Shown: positions 45,572 through 57,681, numbered from the stretch's first letter. The stretch: 64,000 nt of DNA from Axinella damicornis (GCA_963931865.1 OZ007509.1:13071671-13135670); one strand, 5' to 3'. Program-made: numbers and translations. The notes: generated from the sequence alone by a model not told the origin.

Positions 45572-46080
45572 GGGATACTCGTGCGCGCGTCGTGTGAAAT
45601 GTATTGGGAAATGTATACTTAAGCTCGCTAACCAAAAATCTCGAGTACGAAGAGCGTGAGCAACTTGATTCTGGCGGTGGAGGTGCGCTGTCTCAAGGCG
45701 CAGGGCATGATGCGCTAGCGGATTGCGTCCACCCGGACTAGCGGAAACGGTCCGGCTTCGCGGATTCTGTCCGGCCGATCGTACAACCGTCCCGCGAAGG
45801 CCATGGTTTTGATTCTGTCCGTACAACCGTCCCGCGCGAAGGCCATGCTTTGAAGAGCACTGCAGTATAAAAGGCCGCGTCTTGGAGAGTTGAATTCACA
45901 TAGTCCAGTGGGCGAAATGGCGAAGGAGAAGTTGAGTGAAGCGCAAGAGTATGAAGTTCTTATTATTATGCAACAATTGTACTATTCAACATTGTTATTA
46001 TTCATCTTTATTGTGCAACATTCATCTTATTATAAATTATTATGCAACATTTACTACTTATGCTACAATTATTCTTATCC
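45572..46080 (+). other. GC-rich insert with TATA box and short open frame
   Basis: This start of a unit-2-specific insertion is GC-rich, with a directly repeated GTACAACCGTCCCGCG block. TATAAAAGG stands at 45866-45874, and ATG at 45917 (MAKEKLSEAQEYEVL) opens a frame that soon runs into an AT-rich stretch with ATTATTATGCAACA repeats. It may be a promoter and first exon captured by a transposon, or coincidence. No known product. Confidence 0.3.
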
Positions 46081-46081
46081 T

Positions 46082-46400
46082 GCGGACACTATCCGCTAGC
46101 AGATTGTGTCCGCCTGGACAGTATCTGCTAGCAGATTGTGTCCGCCTGGACAGTATCTGCTAGCAGATAGTGTCCGCCTGGATAGTGTCAGCGGGGTGGG
46201 ATAGTGTCTGCCTGGACAGTATCTGCTATTAAACAGATAGCTATAGTGTCCAGGCGGACATAATCCGCTAGCGGACCGAGTCCGGGCGGACTCCATCCCC
46301 TAGCAGTTAGCGTCCGCCCCCCGGACACTATCCGCGAAAGCGGACACAATCTGCTAGCATATCGGGTCCGGGGCGGACACTATCCGCGGCCGGACGCGAT
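46082..46400. repeat. Satellite with 32 bp period built on GCTAGC palindromes
   Basis: Units such as AGATTGTGTCCGCCTGGACA followed by GTATCTGCTAGC repeat every 32 bp, then become irregular (CCGCTAGCGGAC variants in both orientations). Each unit contains self-complementary CTGCTAGCAG. Similar TCCGC/GCGGA words occur in the GC-rich segment 45700-45800. Confidence 0.8.
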
Positions 46401-46410
46401 CCGCTGTGAC

Positions 46411-46910
46411 ACCGGCGCCACCGGTACGGCCGGTACGGCCATGGCCGTACCAGTTTTTGAGGAGGAAAAATGGCGTTGCTGGAATGATTTTGACTTACGA
46501 GCGCGTAGCTAGCTACATCCAAAGTTTCCTCCTTGAGGCTTCCGCCGGCCAACGGTAGGGACGAGACCAACACACACGGAATGGAGACAGGACTAACGCG
46601 GGCATGCCGGCAACCTTCAAACAGCCTGGGTACGAGGCTATCAAACAACGAGATGCTCGTGATGTACATGTAGCTACCCTTCCAGCCAACTTACATTTTC
46701 CTTTCCACGTCGAGCTAGAGTGAGACAGTCACGGAAAAAGTAGTGGCAGTGCAATGCAAAGTACGAAGGTGCTACGGAGAGCTCATCCTGGTAACTGAAA
46801 AATGAAGGTGAAAAACATTTTCCGCGCTTCGCGCGGATTGATCGACGCTACCCGCCTCTATGCACTGCCTTCGGCAGTGGCCGTACCACTCCAAAATAGC
46901 TGGCGCCGGC
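46411..46910. mobile_element. TIR element sharing its core with 1111-1616
   Basis: The ends read CCGGCGCCACCGG and TGGCGCCGG. The segment about 46747-46890 matches about 1443-1566 of the first element (for example GCGCTTCGC and CCTTCGGCAG). No coding capacity. It forms the right part of the unit-2-specific insertion. Confidence 0.55.
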
Positions 46911-47922
46911 CCTGTCTAGTCGGTAGTGACACTGGGGAAGGAAAATTGTTTCCATGCCATCATTTGCAACCAATGTTGACCTGATTTGTCAGGTCAACAT
47001 TCCGTCCTGGGGACAAGTTGAATGTAACATGCCCAGACCCTTCCTCCTCCCCGTGCGAAGGGTCTGGTTCCGAGACTAGTAACACAATTAACATACCTTT
47101 GCTGAAGTGTCTTGTAATAGACTACTTGTGTAGTGCTGCAACCGTCAGACTGAATCCTCACTGTAGTGTTCAAGTGGTATACACATTTATTGAATCACAG
47201 AGCTGGACTGACAACAAACCCTGAATTCAAATTGATTTCAGCCCCACCCCCTACAATTGAGCAAGGAGTACATAACATGATAACGGTTAGTGTGATGATG
47301 GGCTCCGGATGTAATTTGCATGGTTACTGTGGTACAGCTCAATGTTTAAAGCTTGCACGAGTGATAGTACAGGCCCGTAAGAAATAAAATGACATGCAAA
47401 CACAAAATACAGAAGCCTGACAATAGTCTCGGAACCAGACCAGCTAACACACACACAATGCTTGCTTGCGTACCTGCAGCGCGTTTTGCAGAGTTCTATA
47501 TCTTTTCGGTGTAACAAGGCGCATTCTTCGTTGGGTGTGGCACAAATTGACCTTTGACGTCACGAGCTAATTAGCCTCGGGGCTCGATCTTCAGACGAGT
47601 ACGAGCAGGCAATTTTGTCAACCATACAGCAGAGAACTTGGGATCCTGTCTGAGCCTGTTGTTCAAGGTTAGCCATTTCAAAGTGCACTTAGCTATTGAT
47701 CTGATTGAAACCCGGGTGCGGGGCTAATGGTGTCCTCCCTTCCCGGTGGAGCCCACGGCAAGATTCCCTTCCTTTTCCATGTTTTCCTCATCCTACCCCA
47801 ATGTGTCTGACGTCATTTGTATGATCAGTATTCCCACAATTTGTTTTCAAGGTAGCCATACCCAGGCCACACCAGTTTCGATTGCATGAAGAATGTACAA
47901 CCTAAAACAGTGTGGGCCTGGG

Positions 47923-47970
47923 CAAGAGCGCATAAGTAGATCGCCCGCGCGATCTACTTATGCGCTCTTG
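47923..47970. mobile_element. 48 bp palindromic insertion
   Basis: The arms start CAAGAGCGCATAAGTAGATC and end with the exact complement; the loop is about 6 bp. GCCTGGG flanks both sides, whereas unit 1 (near 18810) has one GCCTGGG and no insert. The insertion boundaries are therefore seen directly. Confidence 0.85.
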
Positions 47971-50226
47971 GCCTGGGATTGAGGCTATTTTCAAGCCGCT
48001 GTACTGACAGTGCAGGTTCCTCCCATAATTTTTAAAAACTAGTTTAGTTGTGTGTTTATACAGCTCTGTGTTCTATATGTGTGTTCACTGGGGATGGTGG
48101 GAGAGAATTTTAATGTGCTGTCTTTCCTTTAATGCCCCTTTATTTGGAATGCTTTACTGGGCTCCATTTTATGTATGCATGTCGTTTTATATTAGGAAGG
48201 GATGGTTGGAGAGTGGGCTCCCTGTCCTTGTGGTGGCCGGAAATGGCTCAGCAGTATTGGGTCAGTGTCATCTCCATCATTTTCCGCTTGCTCTCCCCTC
48301 CTGCTCCCCTCCGTCTTCCCATCCCACCCATCCCTCCTCCTCTCTTTGTTCCCTCTTCTTCTCTCTTCCCTGTGTCCCCTCCTCCTCACTTCATCCCCTT
48401 CTCCTCTCTCCTCCCCTTTGTCCCCTTCTCCTCTCCCCTCCTCCTCCTCCTCTCTCTCTTTCCTCCACTTCCCATCCAACTTCCGCACACCCAGGAGCAC
48501 ATGTTCTGCTGCCACACATGTGTATTGAGCAGGTAAAACATGGAAGGTGAGAGTTCCTTCAACAGCTGCTACTGCTGGTATTTCTGTGTGCAGTTCACGC
48601 AGTGATGCCAAGAGATACTCTCTGTCATATGTGAGTCACGTACAGGAGTGTATCTTAATTGGTTAGTAATGAAACTGGATCGACTGCAGCCAGCCAGCAT
48701 TAAGTAGAACGCTCAGCTCAATCTAACAGGCTTGCAACTGCCTCTGGTGCCAGCACCACGAACTGAACTCACAATTGTGAGCTTTTATCAGGCGATAAAT
48801 GACATCATTCACTGCATCTAAGAATGCCAATATTCATCCATGGCAGTATGTAAACATTTGATGGGATACCATGAAGTGAACACTAAGTCCATGGTTATTT
48901 GGCAGGCATTACTTGGACGATTGTATCCTCCTTACGAGCCTGGGAATGAGGCTAGCCTAGGACTGCTTGCAATTGGATTACTCCAAGGTCCCTAAGGTTG
49001 CATGAATCAGTTTGTCCCAGTTCACTAGTCCATCCTCAAGAGTGAGGGTCAGTTGTGGCGTGCATGAGTCCTGTAGGGCTTGCTAGCTTCAAACAACCCA
49101 GGGTTGTTGGAATGTGGGTTGGGTCTGGGGTGGTCTCTCTTGCTGACCCAGTGCTGTCTGTTGTACCAGACAAGGGGTGGAACTCGGTCAGTATTCATGT
49201 GGTGTTGGGTTCTTGTGTAATGTACCACTAGATTTGATAGTACTTACTGGAGGCTTGTGTACCACATGGGATGTAATACTAGCCCTTGAAGTGACAGTAG
49301 GCGGGAGGTGGGTCAGGACCTGTGGGGATGAAGCTGTATGTCCATACACCCAAGAGCAATGTAGTGATGCCAAGTTATATTCCACCAGTAATCTGTTCAC
49401 CATTCATCGCAATGTACGACCTCGATTGTGTGTGTCACACTGTCAGATATGATGACTAGTGTAGCAGCTACCCACAGCACCCTCTGCAGAATGCAGACAC
49501 CAGAGAACACTGTCTGCTCACGGACACTGTGAAAGCGAATGTGTGGTGTTGATCAGTAACATTTGCAGCATGCTATGATATTCAGACTTATGAGTACCAC
49601 TAGAGTGGTGCTATAATATCACATTGGAGGGCCCCCTGGGGCCCTATTCTCATGGGGGCCCAAAGTTTACAATACCGGAACCAAATGGAGACCTTATTTC
49701 CCGGAATGGACCGGGGGTCAAACTACAGATAGGACTGTTAAGCTACGGCCAGTGCGGGGGGCTGAATGTGTACAGGACTGTTTGCAAAACTAGTATCTAT
49801 CTAAGTCGAAAGTGTGTCCCCAAAAACTTGTCCAGTCTATCACGTATGGTCCGGTCTGTTCCTGGAAAATAAGGTGGCATTCTGGTCTGTTCCATTCCGG
49901 GAATAGTAGTCTTGTGCCCAGCCGGAAATACCTATTGAAAATCTGTCTGGGCTTGGTATAGTGGCAAAGAGTGGAATGTAGTCAAATCATTAATTAAAAC
50001 TCTTTAGGACCCAATTTCTTTCTCTAGGTCATTTTCAGTCTATAGAACACTCCTAATCTCTGTTCCCTGGCATTGCTGGGCTCAAAACTGCTCACACAGG
50101 TAATTTCAGTTATACTAAGCATATACGTGACTTAACCACGCCCACCAATTAACGAACATGCAATCAAGTCTCCCGAGAAATGGCAACCTGCAGTAGCTGA
50201 AAAACGGGCCATGAAAACACTCTCAC

Positions 50227-50325
50227 CATCTTTTGTTGTCTTGCGGTAGCGTCCATCCCTGTAGCGATTGAAGAGGTAGATACACGAGTGGTCTCCATCC
50301 TTGTTGTGGCCATTGAAGAGGTAGA
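50227..50325 (-). CDS. Candidate 99 nt exon, unknown protein (unit 2 copy)
   Basis: Same length, splice sites and open phase 1-1 frame as 21190-21092, encoding a peptide with GHNKDGDHSCIYLFNRYRDG. Conservation of an open frame in both units is the only argument for coding. Confidence 0.3.
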
Positions 50326-50567
50326 CTGTTCATGATTCCTGTCTCCAACTCACTGAGTGTAGTTGAGCACTTGCAATCATTCTTACCACGATGCAAGTAA
50401 CTCTCAGTTGTTTTACAGAAGCGTGTCTTTACGGTTGGATGTATGAACACAGACAGACACACATGGTTCATGTTGTGCACGTCTGGGGCTCACTCAGGCT
50501 CGCCCCAATTAGTGAAGAAGAGACATTAGTTTTGTAGGATCTGTGTCATGTGACAGGACAATATTTT

Positions 50568-51158
50568 TACCCCGCGCGCGCATGCGCGAAGCGGGGTTAA
50601 GCAATCGGTTTTGTCGTCTGTCGTCTGTCTGGCGAAAAAAATTGAAATCTACTCTCATAAACCATCGAAATGGAGTCAAACAATAGCAAATAGCAAAAAA
50701 CTGCTCTATGTGTACCTGACTGAAGTCAAGGGGCTCCGTTTCGCTGTATTTCGGCTATTTCCTACTTTTATAACTATTCATAGCATTGGCTCCACCTCTT
50801 CGTGACTTCAAGAACAGGACACGCCGTGCATTTGGAAACTTCATGCTTCGAGATGACCGCTAGGAAACAGTGCTTTCTCACGGTCTATGTACTTCACATA
50901 CATCATGGCTATTGTTTCGGCTGTTTTTCCAGCTATTTCCTATTGTTCGTAACATTTGGCCCCACCTCTCCAGCTTCACAATATAGTATATACGGTAAGC
51001 GGTCACTCCCACACCTTGGATATGGCCGGCCATACACGAACACAGTAGCAGCCCTGTTCGATGCGCATCGGCAGAGATGTCACGTCGACTGTAACTGCAC
51101 TGCATGCATCCTGGCCTGACGTTCAGCGCGGGGTATGTGTTCTATGAACACCTCTAGT
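50568..51158. mobile_element. Insertion of about 590 bp, same family as 42672-43098
   Basis: It begins TACCCCGCGCGCGCATGCGC and ends GCGCGGGGTATGTG...CACCTCTAG. Unit 1 (near 21425) lacks it. The ends match those of the insertion in gene 2 intron 1 in inverse orientation. Interior frames are short and not supported as genes. Confidence 0.7.
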
Positions 51159-53040
51159 TACTTACTGTATTCTTTCCTAGTCTTATTGCATTGCGCTGCA
51201 CTTGACGTTACTGATGTCGTTGTTTGTTGACGTCTGTGGAATGTGACAGGCCAAGTTCTGTTCCTAATGTGTCGGTCATGAAGTGGTTCTTATTGAAACC
51301 TTTTGCATTTCATTGCAGTTCAGTCAGTTACGAGAGTCCGTGAGAATCTGTTGAAGCCCGTGAGCTGTCACTTCAACTGAAGATATGCTGTCAGGATAGC
51401 AAACCTGAAGGTGAGGATTGGCCATGGCTACTGGGCCCATGGCAGTGAAACTTGGGCGATAGCACCTTCTGTGTAACAGATATTGCACGGCAGTGAGTGT
51501 GTTACCTCCACCTTCACCTGCAGATCAAGGACAAAGAAACATTACGGGGGGGGGGGAGTGACCCGGACCTCAGGCAGGGGTCTTTATGGGCAATTCTCGT
51601 GCCTTTGGAGGACAAGCGTCACACCGTGTAGTCTTGTTCACACCCACCAACTGCTGACAGTGCAACATCATGCTATCACCGTAGGAATGGTTTCAATTGC
51701 ACAGTACAAATATAATGTTGTGTGTAATGTACAACTCGTGTACACCCTCCCCTTTGCTTCCCAATTGTTAGCATTTACTAGCTGCTTGGCTGTGAATGGA
51801 AATCACTGGGTCTATTTCTGGTGTGTGTGATTGTACGGTTGTTTCCTCTGGTACTCTTGTTATGACCACCTGAGGTAGGTGGTGCAAGCAGTACCAGTTG
51901 TGCAATCAAGTGAGCTCTTCCAAGCCTCTCCCATCAGATTGTAGCACTTCCCTTCAACACACCACATGTACAGTCATGGTACACCATAATTAAGATCATA
52001 TCCAGGCTTTGTTAGATTGAGCTGAGTACTCCAAGCCAGACTGTGAATGACTGTGGTCTATTTGATGCTGGCTCCAATTGATCTACTAATGACATCATTC
52101 ACCGCATCTAAGAATGCCAATCTTGTCAATATTCATCCATGGCAGTAGTCTCGTGCCCAGACCCTCCTCGCACGTGCGAGAAAGAGGGTCTGGTTACACA
52201 AGTCCAAATCCTTGGGCTCGCTTCAGAATTTGAAAGCGGCCAATGAAATTGCAAAGCGGCGTTTATTAGAATAATTTGGTAGCGGAGGAATGTAGTCATC
52301 AGCAATAATGGAGTCTCAGCTAAACGGTGTGAGTCCAGCGTCTTCGCGAAAGGTTCCCTGTTGAAGTGGTGAAAGCAGCGGTGTTGTTTGGAGTACAGGC
52401 ATTAGGCTACGTTGAACCCACGGAGGAACAAATGCACGTTCTGCGAGCATTTTTTTTGTTGGAAGTGAAGTTTCTCCTGTCTTCCTAGTACCTAGCTACC
52501 GGGAGTGGAAAGTATCTGTGCTATGCTGCCTTACCGTCAGCTTTGGATACCTACGATCTGTTGGAAGTCTTTCAGGCACGCATAGTACTCGGCATCGGGC
52601 AGTCTTCTCTTGAAAGAAGGATCCATTCACTGCGTATTGAGCAAGTAAAACATGGAAGGTGAGAGTTCCTTCAACAGCTACTACTGCTGGTGTTTGTGTG
52701 CAGTTCACAGCAGTGATGCCAAGAGATACAGTTTGTCATATGTGAGTCACATGCAGGAGTTTGTCTTAATTGGTTAGTAATGAAACTGGATCGACTGCAG
52801 CCAGCCAGCATTAAATATAGACACAGTCACACACCGTCTGGCTTAGAGTGCTCAGCTCAATCTAACAGGCTTACAACTGCCTCTGGTGCCAGCACCACAA
52901 ACTGAACTCACAAGCTTGTTATCATGATGAGTATGACATCATTCAATCTTGTCAATATTCATCCATGGTAGTATGTAAACATTTGATGGGATACCATGAA
53001 GTGAACACTAAGTCCATGAGGCTGTATACTATGACTGCTT

Positions 53041-53141
53041 TAGCCTTTTTCCCAGTCTCATGGGGAGAGGCCAATACTTGGACAATTTTATCCTGGTGGG
53101 CCACCACTCTCCTCCTCCTTACGAGCCTGGGAACGAGGCTG
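53041..53141. mobile_element. Palindromic mini-element, about 100 bp
   Basis: It starts TAGCCTTTTTCCCAG and ends CTGGGAACGAGGCT. The flanks TGACTGCTT and GGACTGCTT agree at eight of nine positions. It is the duplicated copy of the element at 23595-23691. Confidence 0.75.
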
Positions 53142-53411
53142 GGACTGCTTGCAATTGGATTACTCCAAGGTCCCTCAGGTTGCATGAATCAGTTTGTTCC
53201 AGTTCAGTCCATCCTCAAGAGTGAGGGTCAGTTGTGGCTTGCATGAGTCCTGTAGGGCTTGCTAACTTCAAACAACCCAGGGTTGTTGGAATGTGGGTTG
53301 GGTTTGGGGTGGTCTCTCTTGCTGACCCAGTGCTGTCTGTTGTACCAGACAAGGGGTGGAACTCGGTCAGTATTCATGTGGTGTTGGGTGCTTGTGTAAT
53401 AGATTTGATAG

Positions 53412-53468
53412 TAGCCTCGTTCCCAGGCTCTCCAGCGAAAGTTGGGCGATGGCCTGGGAACCAGGCTA
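53412..53468. mobile_element. Palindromic mini-element, 57 bp, 9 bp target duplication
   Basis: It starts TAGCCTCGTTCCCAGG and ends CCTGGGAACCAGGCTA. ATTTGATAG is present exactly on both sides (53403-53411 and 53469-53477). Paralogous sequences near 20097, 24110 and 49230 have one ATTTGATAG and no insert. This fixes both ends of the element. Confidence 0.9.
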
Positions 53469-55745
53469 ATTTGATAGTACTTACTGGAGGCTTGTGTACC
53501 ACATGGGATGTACCCTAATTTGTATGCCATTGCAAAATCAGCTGTGTACTGAGTGCATGACATGAGACCATGCACGTGCTGTGCATTGCATGTTTGTGTC
53601 TTTGTGTGTGCAATCGCCTAGCATAGCACTAGCAGTGAACTACGGAATTCTTGGAAGCAGCAGCAATTTGCAAGTCCCGAAGATGGTCTGCGCACTCCAC
53701 GTCCTTGAGGTCGTCTCTCTTGCTGGTCTAATACCCCATGAACCCAGTGCACCATTCATGTGTTACTGTGCCAGACAAGAGGTGGAACTCTGCCAGTATT
53801 CATGATTGTGTTTGTTGGTCATTATCATCACCACCTCGTGCACCTGGGAAATATTCATGTGTTACTGGATGCTTGCGTGGACAACACTAGTCCTTGAAGT
53901 GAAGGGAGGTGGGTCCAGGCCTGCAGATAATGCCTGCCACTGTGCACCACATGCACAACAAACTCACTAGTAATTGTCTGGTGAAATATTCACCATTTGA
54001 AGTTAGGGGTAAAGTTGATCGAATTTCAGCCCAAGCAGTAAACTCTCACTATACGTATGACCTGTATACATATGCACACGCACAAACACAATGCACCATC
54101 ACTCATTCACACATGCACACATGCACCCACACACTCACACATACACACATACCTACATACCTACACACACACATACAGACGTATGCACAGCTGACATATG
54201 CAGGGTGAAATGGAGGAGTCTGGCGTGACCAAGGACAGTATCTACCGGTATGCAAGGTGGGGAGTTGCCGTGTACACATGAAAGGATAGTGCATATTTGA
54301 TTCCAGATGTCCATGTTTAGTGATATCGTGACATTTCTTGGGTCAATACTGGAAGTGGTGTATGCACTGGGTGAGTGGTCTGGGAGGGAAGAGGGTGGCA
54401 GAGATTATTAGTGGGAGGGAAAGAGGACCTCTGGTCTACTCTCCAGGGAGCTAATTCAGCTCTCTCTGAGTAGTACGTTTGGTTTAGCCCACTGATCATG
54501 CATATCCTTGCTGGGAGTAGGGTGCCTCTTCCTGGACAATTTAGTGTTGCTATTTCTTGTACAGTAGTGTCAGGAGAATAAGCACAGCTGCCTGTTCATA
54601 GGGTGCTTATACACACATGTACACAGTCAGAACAAATCATTACAAGCAGCTTCGCTCGCTTCAGCTGGTGGTCCCTGATTGCCTCAGTGTATGAATCCAG
54701 TACTGGACAGCTCCCAGTGCAGAAGTCTGGTGAGCTGTCATCCCCATCATGGAGGGCACCACATGAGTTCTCTCTTCAGTGGTGTTGCAGGCTTTTGCTC
54801 CTCATGCTCTGTGTGAGTGAGTCGAGCATAGCTCACTTCTCGGATGCACTGACAGCCTGTGATGGTATCTCCAGCGAAGAACATTAGCACGAGATTGAGG
54901 TCAAGTTCCAAGGTCCTCCACATCACTAGTCTAGTCCCGCCCCATGAACATCCTGAAGCTGTTTGTATTGATTTACTGCTGTTTGTGTACATGTGTGTAT
55001 AAGCACCCCATGAATATAAGCAACCATTTGCACTACAAATTAGGCAGCTGTGCTTATTCTCTCCTGACTGTACTGTACAAGAATAAATTGTCCAGGAAGA
55101 GGCACCCTACTCCAAGCTAGGGATATGATCTGTGGGCTAAACCATGCATACTACACAGAGAGCTGAGAGGGAAGTGTTGGTTTGTGTACTTAAGACCCAA
55201 GGGCAGTTCAGTTTACACAATCCACTTGTACTCTTGTTAGGGGCTACTTGAGGTAAGTGGCACAAGTGGTGTGAGTGTGGCTGTAGGTATTTGACAGGTG
55301 TAGTTAGTGGAGGGAGAGCTAGATGTACAGCAGGTGGTTTGGGCAGCTGTGTCCATCACCTGAAGCATTGGGTGCAGATGGTAGTTTAACTCTTTACTAA
55401 CCAGACTACATTGGAGGTCAGTCATTCAGCTTGTAGTTTATGTAAACATACCCTAGATACTGGTACCGGGGTTGGTTTGGGTCTGGGACGGAGACTAGTG
55501 GTGTCCAAACTACTTCCAGTGCATCTAGCTCTTCAAACCTCTCCCACTAAATGCAAGTAACTTATCTAACGCCTGCACATATGTACAGCATACGTACATA
55601 CTCAGTTGTTGTGAGGTGGGAGGGTTTGCCCGAAGGTGATGAAGAGGTTTTTACCTTACCACCGCCCGGGCACTTACTATGTCCTTGGTTAGTGGCGACC
55701 CTGTGTGTTGCGTCATCCCAGCTGCTCCCCCTCCTCATCCTCTAG

Positions 55746-55846
55746 GTCAGTTTGTGCCTCATAGCTCCAATGGGACAGTGCTGGCCACTGGGGGAGACAG
55801 CAGGAAGGTGAACCTCTGGATTCTGGGACAGTCCACTGCACCTACA
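55746..55846 (+). pseudogene. Katanin p80-like WD40 exon, copy 3 (frame open)
   Basis: This is the best preserved copy: 101 nt, open, with FVPHSSNGTVLATGGDSRK and VNLWILGQSTAPT between CTCTAG and GTGAGT. Still, no following WD40 blades are found nearby, so it is listed as a gene fragment. It marks the start of duplication unit 3. Confidence 0.5.
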
Positions 55847-56065
55847 GTGAGTCTGATGCTTCGGTGTGTGTGTGCTGGTGACTCTGTGGTACTGTATGCA
55901 TTATATTGCTGGAAATGTTTGGTGAAGTAAATTTCACCAGCAGTAATGTCCTATCAAAACCTAGTCCTCACTACTTGCCACTCCCACTGCTGGGCCGTTC
56001 CTCACTACTACATTGGTCCTTGCTCGTACCTCTATCCCCAATATGGTGGTGCAGTGTATACCATT

Positions 56066-56826
56066 AGGTGTTCTAATTATGCATCCTTTTTAAGTCTGCG
56101 TCAAAATTCAATGTCTCAAACCAATAATGTGTCGCACTCCAGGGGACTAATTTTGCGTAACGGCAACATGGCAGCATGGCAGCTAGCTTGAAGCGCACAC
56201 AGTACAGTTGAACGGTGAAGAGGGTGCATCACATCACTGCCTGTGAACGTTGATATATAAAGACACAGTTGTGATATGGCTGGGACATCAGTGAAGGTAC
56301 TAGGTATGAGAAAGCAACTCACTCAAAGGGGTGACACTCCCATTGACGCCGTAGTCAGAGCTGCGACCGGGGTCAAGAAATCTTGACCGTCCTTTTTGCT
56401 GCTTGACCGCTTGACTGCATCGCAAAAAGACTCTTGACCATTTGACTGCACTGTATTTCAGCCGTTGACCGCTTGACCGCCGATAGTATACGGAAGAATG
56501 CGTAGCTACTGCAGTCTTTCCTTAGTATATGGGGTCAAGATTCGCTGATAAGCCAGGTCGCAGCTCTGACTACAGCGTGTATGGGAGTGTCACCCCCTTG
56601 TCACTTATGGATACGCACGCCCAGTGTAGGAGAAAAGGCAGCGACCGTCCGACATACCGGGAACAAACACAACCACTATGCAATAGCCTTGTCTACACTC
56701 GTCTGACTTTAGTACATAGCGAGGTGTTTTCTAATCATGCGTCGAAGTTCGTTGCCGTTTGGCTGACCGAATTTCTATTGTTGTGTTGCATTTCGATCTT
56801 TTGAGCGACGCATAATTAGAGCGCCT
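56066..56826. mobile_element. Nested inverted-repeat elements
   Basis: The outer ends read AGGTGTTCTAATTATGCATC and GACGCATAATTAGAGCGCCT. Inside, 56335-56599 has its own arms of about 43 bp (AGGGGTGACACTCCCAT and ATGGGAGTGTCACCCCC, extending into CAGAGCTGCGACC). The interior of the inner unit repeats CTTGACCGCTTGAC words. No transposase is encoded. Confidence 0.7.
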
Positions 56827-56924
56827 ACGGTACTTGCTGCTTTCTGATGCTGTAGTGTTTGTGTTTTGTTACTTCCTGAAATCTGGTAGTAAATCTGATT
56901 GGTTGCCTACTGATAACTAACCCT

Positions 56925-57168
56925 CCCTCCTCCTTCCCCCTCCCTCCCCTCTCTCTCACCCTCCCCTCTCTCCCTCCCTCCCTCCCTCCCCTCTCTCCCC
57001 TCCCCTCTCTCCCTCCCTCCCTCTCTCCCCTTTCTCTCTCTGCCCTCCTTCCCCCACCCTCCCCCTCCCTCCCCCCTCTCTCCCATGCACCCTCCTCTTC
57101 CTATCACTCTCTCCCACGTGGATGTCATTCAGAATGTCTTGTAACTATATGTCTGAACTCTGAAGGAG
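56925..57168 (+). pseudogene. C/T-rich tract and relic of a GFAT exon
   Basis: A CCCTCCCTCTCT tract (56925-57090) is followed by a degraded block ending ATGTCTGAACTCTGAAGGAG|GTGGGG (to 57168). This mirrors the arrangement at 28580-28772, where a pyrimidine tract precedes the exon encoding VIFLEDDDVASVNSEG. No frame survives. Confidence 0.45.
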
Positions 57169-57423
57169 GTGGGGACCACTGATCAACGTGGAGTGTACCA
57201 CGTCCAGGGTACGTTGTCATGGAGGGTACTTGCTGCGTTCTGATGCTCTTATGTTTGTGTTTTGTTACTACATTGTAGCTGAAATATTCTGATTGGTTGC
57301 CTACCAATGATGTCTGCTGGACCAATCTGGCTGTGGGTAAGAGAAGAGGGGGCCAAGCCTCACATATTCACACACACATACACACAATACACACACACTC
57401 ACTCATATACACGCATACACATG

Positions 57424-57431
57424 CCATACAC

Positions 57432-57460
<29 letters not shown>
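57424..57460. repeat. AC dinucleotide repeat
   Basis: A run of AC repeats leads directly into the CACAG used as acceptor for the candidate exon at 57461. Less regular CA repeats extend upstream to about 57365. Confidence 0.9.
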
Positions 57461-57463
<3 letters not shown>

Positions 57464-57681
57464 AATCCAGTTTTGATCTCCACCAACAATTTGAGCAGCA
57501 TCCCCTCCCCATCAGCACATACTCCTTGAAAGGCAAATTACCTCGATCGCCATCATCACTCTCCCTGGAACTGTCCCCGTCTCCCCTCATACCAGGAGAT
57601 AACATTCCCCAGGAGGTGGTGGTCGAGATGAACGGTGCACAACATGGGTTTATTAGGATGTGGTCAACCCACTCACTTTAG
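57461..57681 (+). CDS. Possible terminal exon, unknown product
   Basis: After the acceptor a phase 1 frame of 73 codons runs to TAG. It encodes a Ser/Pro-rich stretch (GKLPRSPSSLSLELSPSPLI) and then NIPQEVVVEMNGAQHGFIRM. Codon composition looks protein-like and unlike simple sequence, but I know no matching family and found no upstream exon. Confidence 0.25.

Larger units (their letters stand above)
44750..55745. other. Long non-coding part of duplication unit 2
   Basis: This is the counterpart of 16414-26893. Differences are mostly insertions specific to one copy: 45572-46910, 47923-47970, 50568-51158 and 52146-52620 here. I see no convincing gene apart from the candidate exon 50227-50325. 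The open frames in the C/T-rich part (about 48190-48540) are low-complexity artefacts. Confidence 0.6.

Noticed and set aside
57399..57605. Minus-strand open frame with a Val/Cys repeat
   Set aside because: It is produced by the AC dinucleotide repeat.
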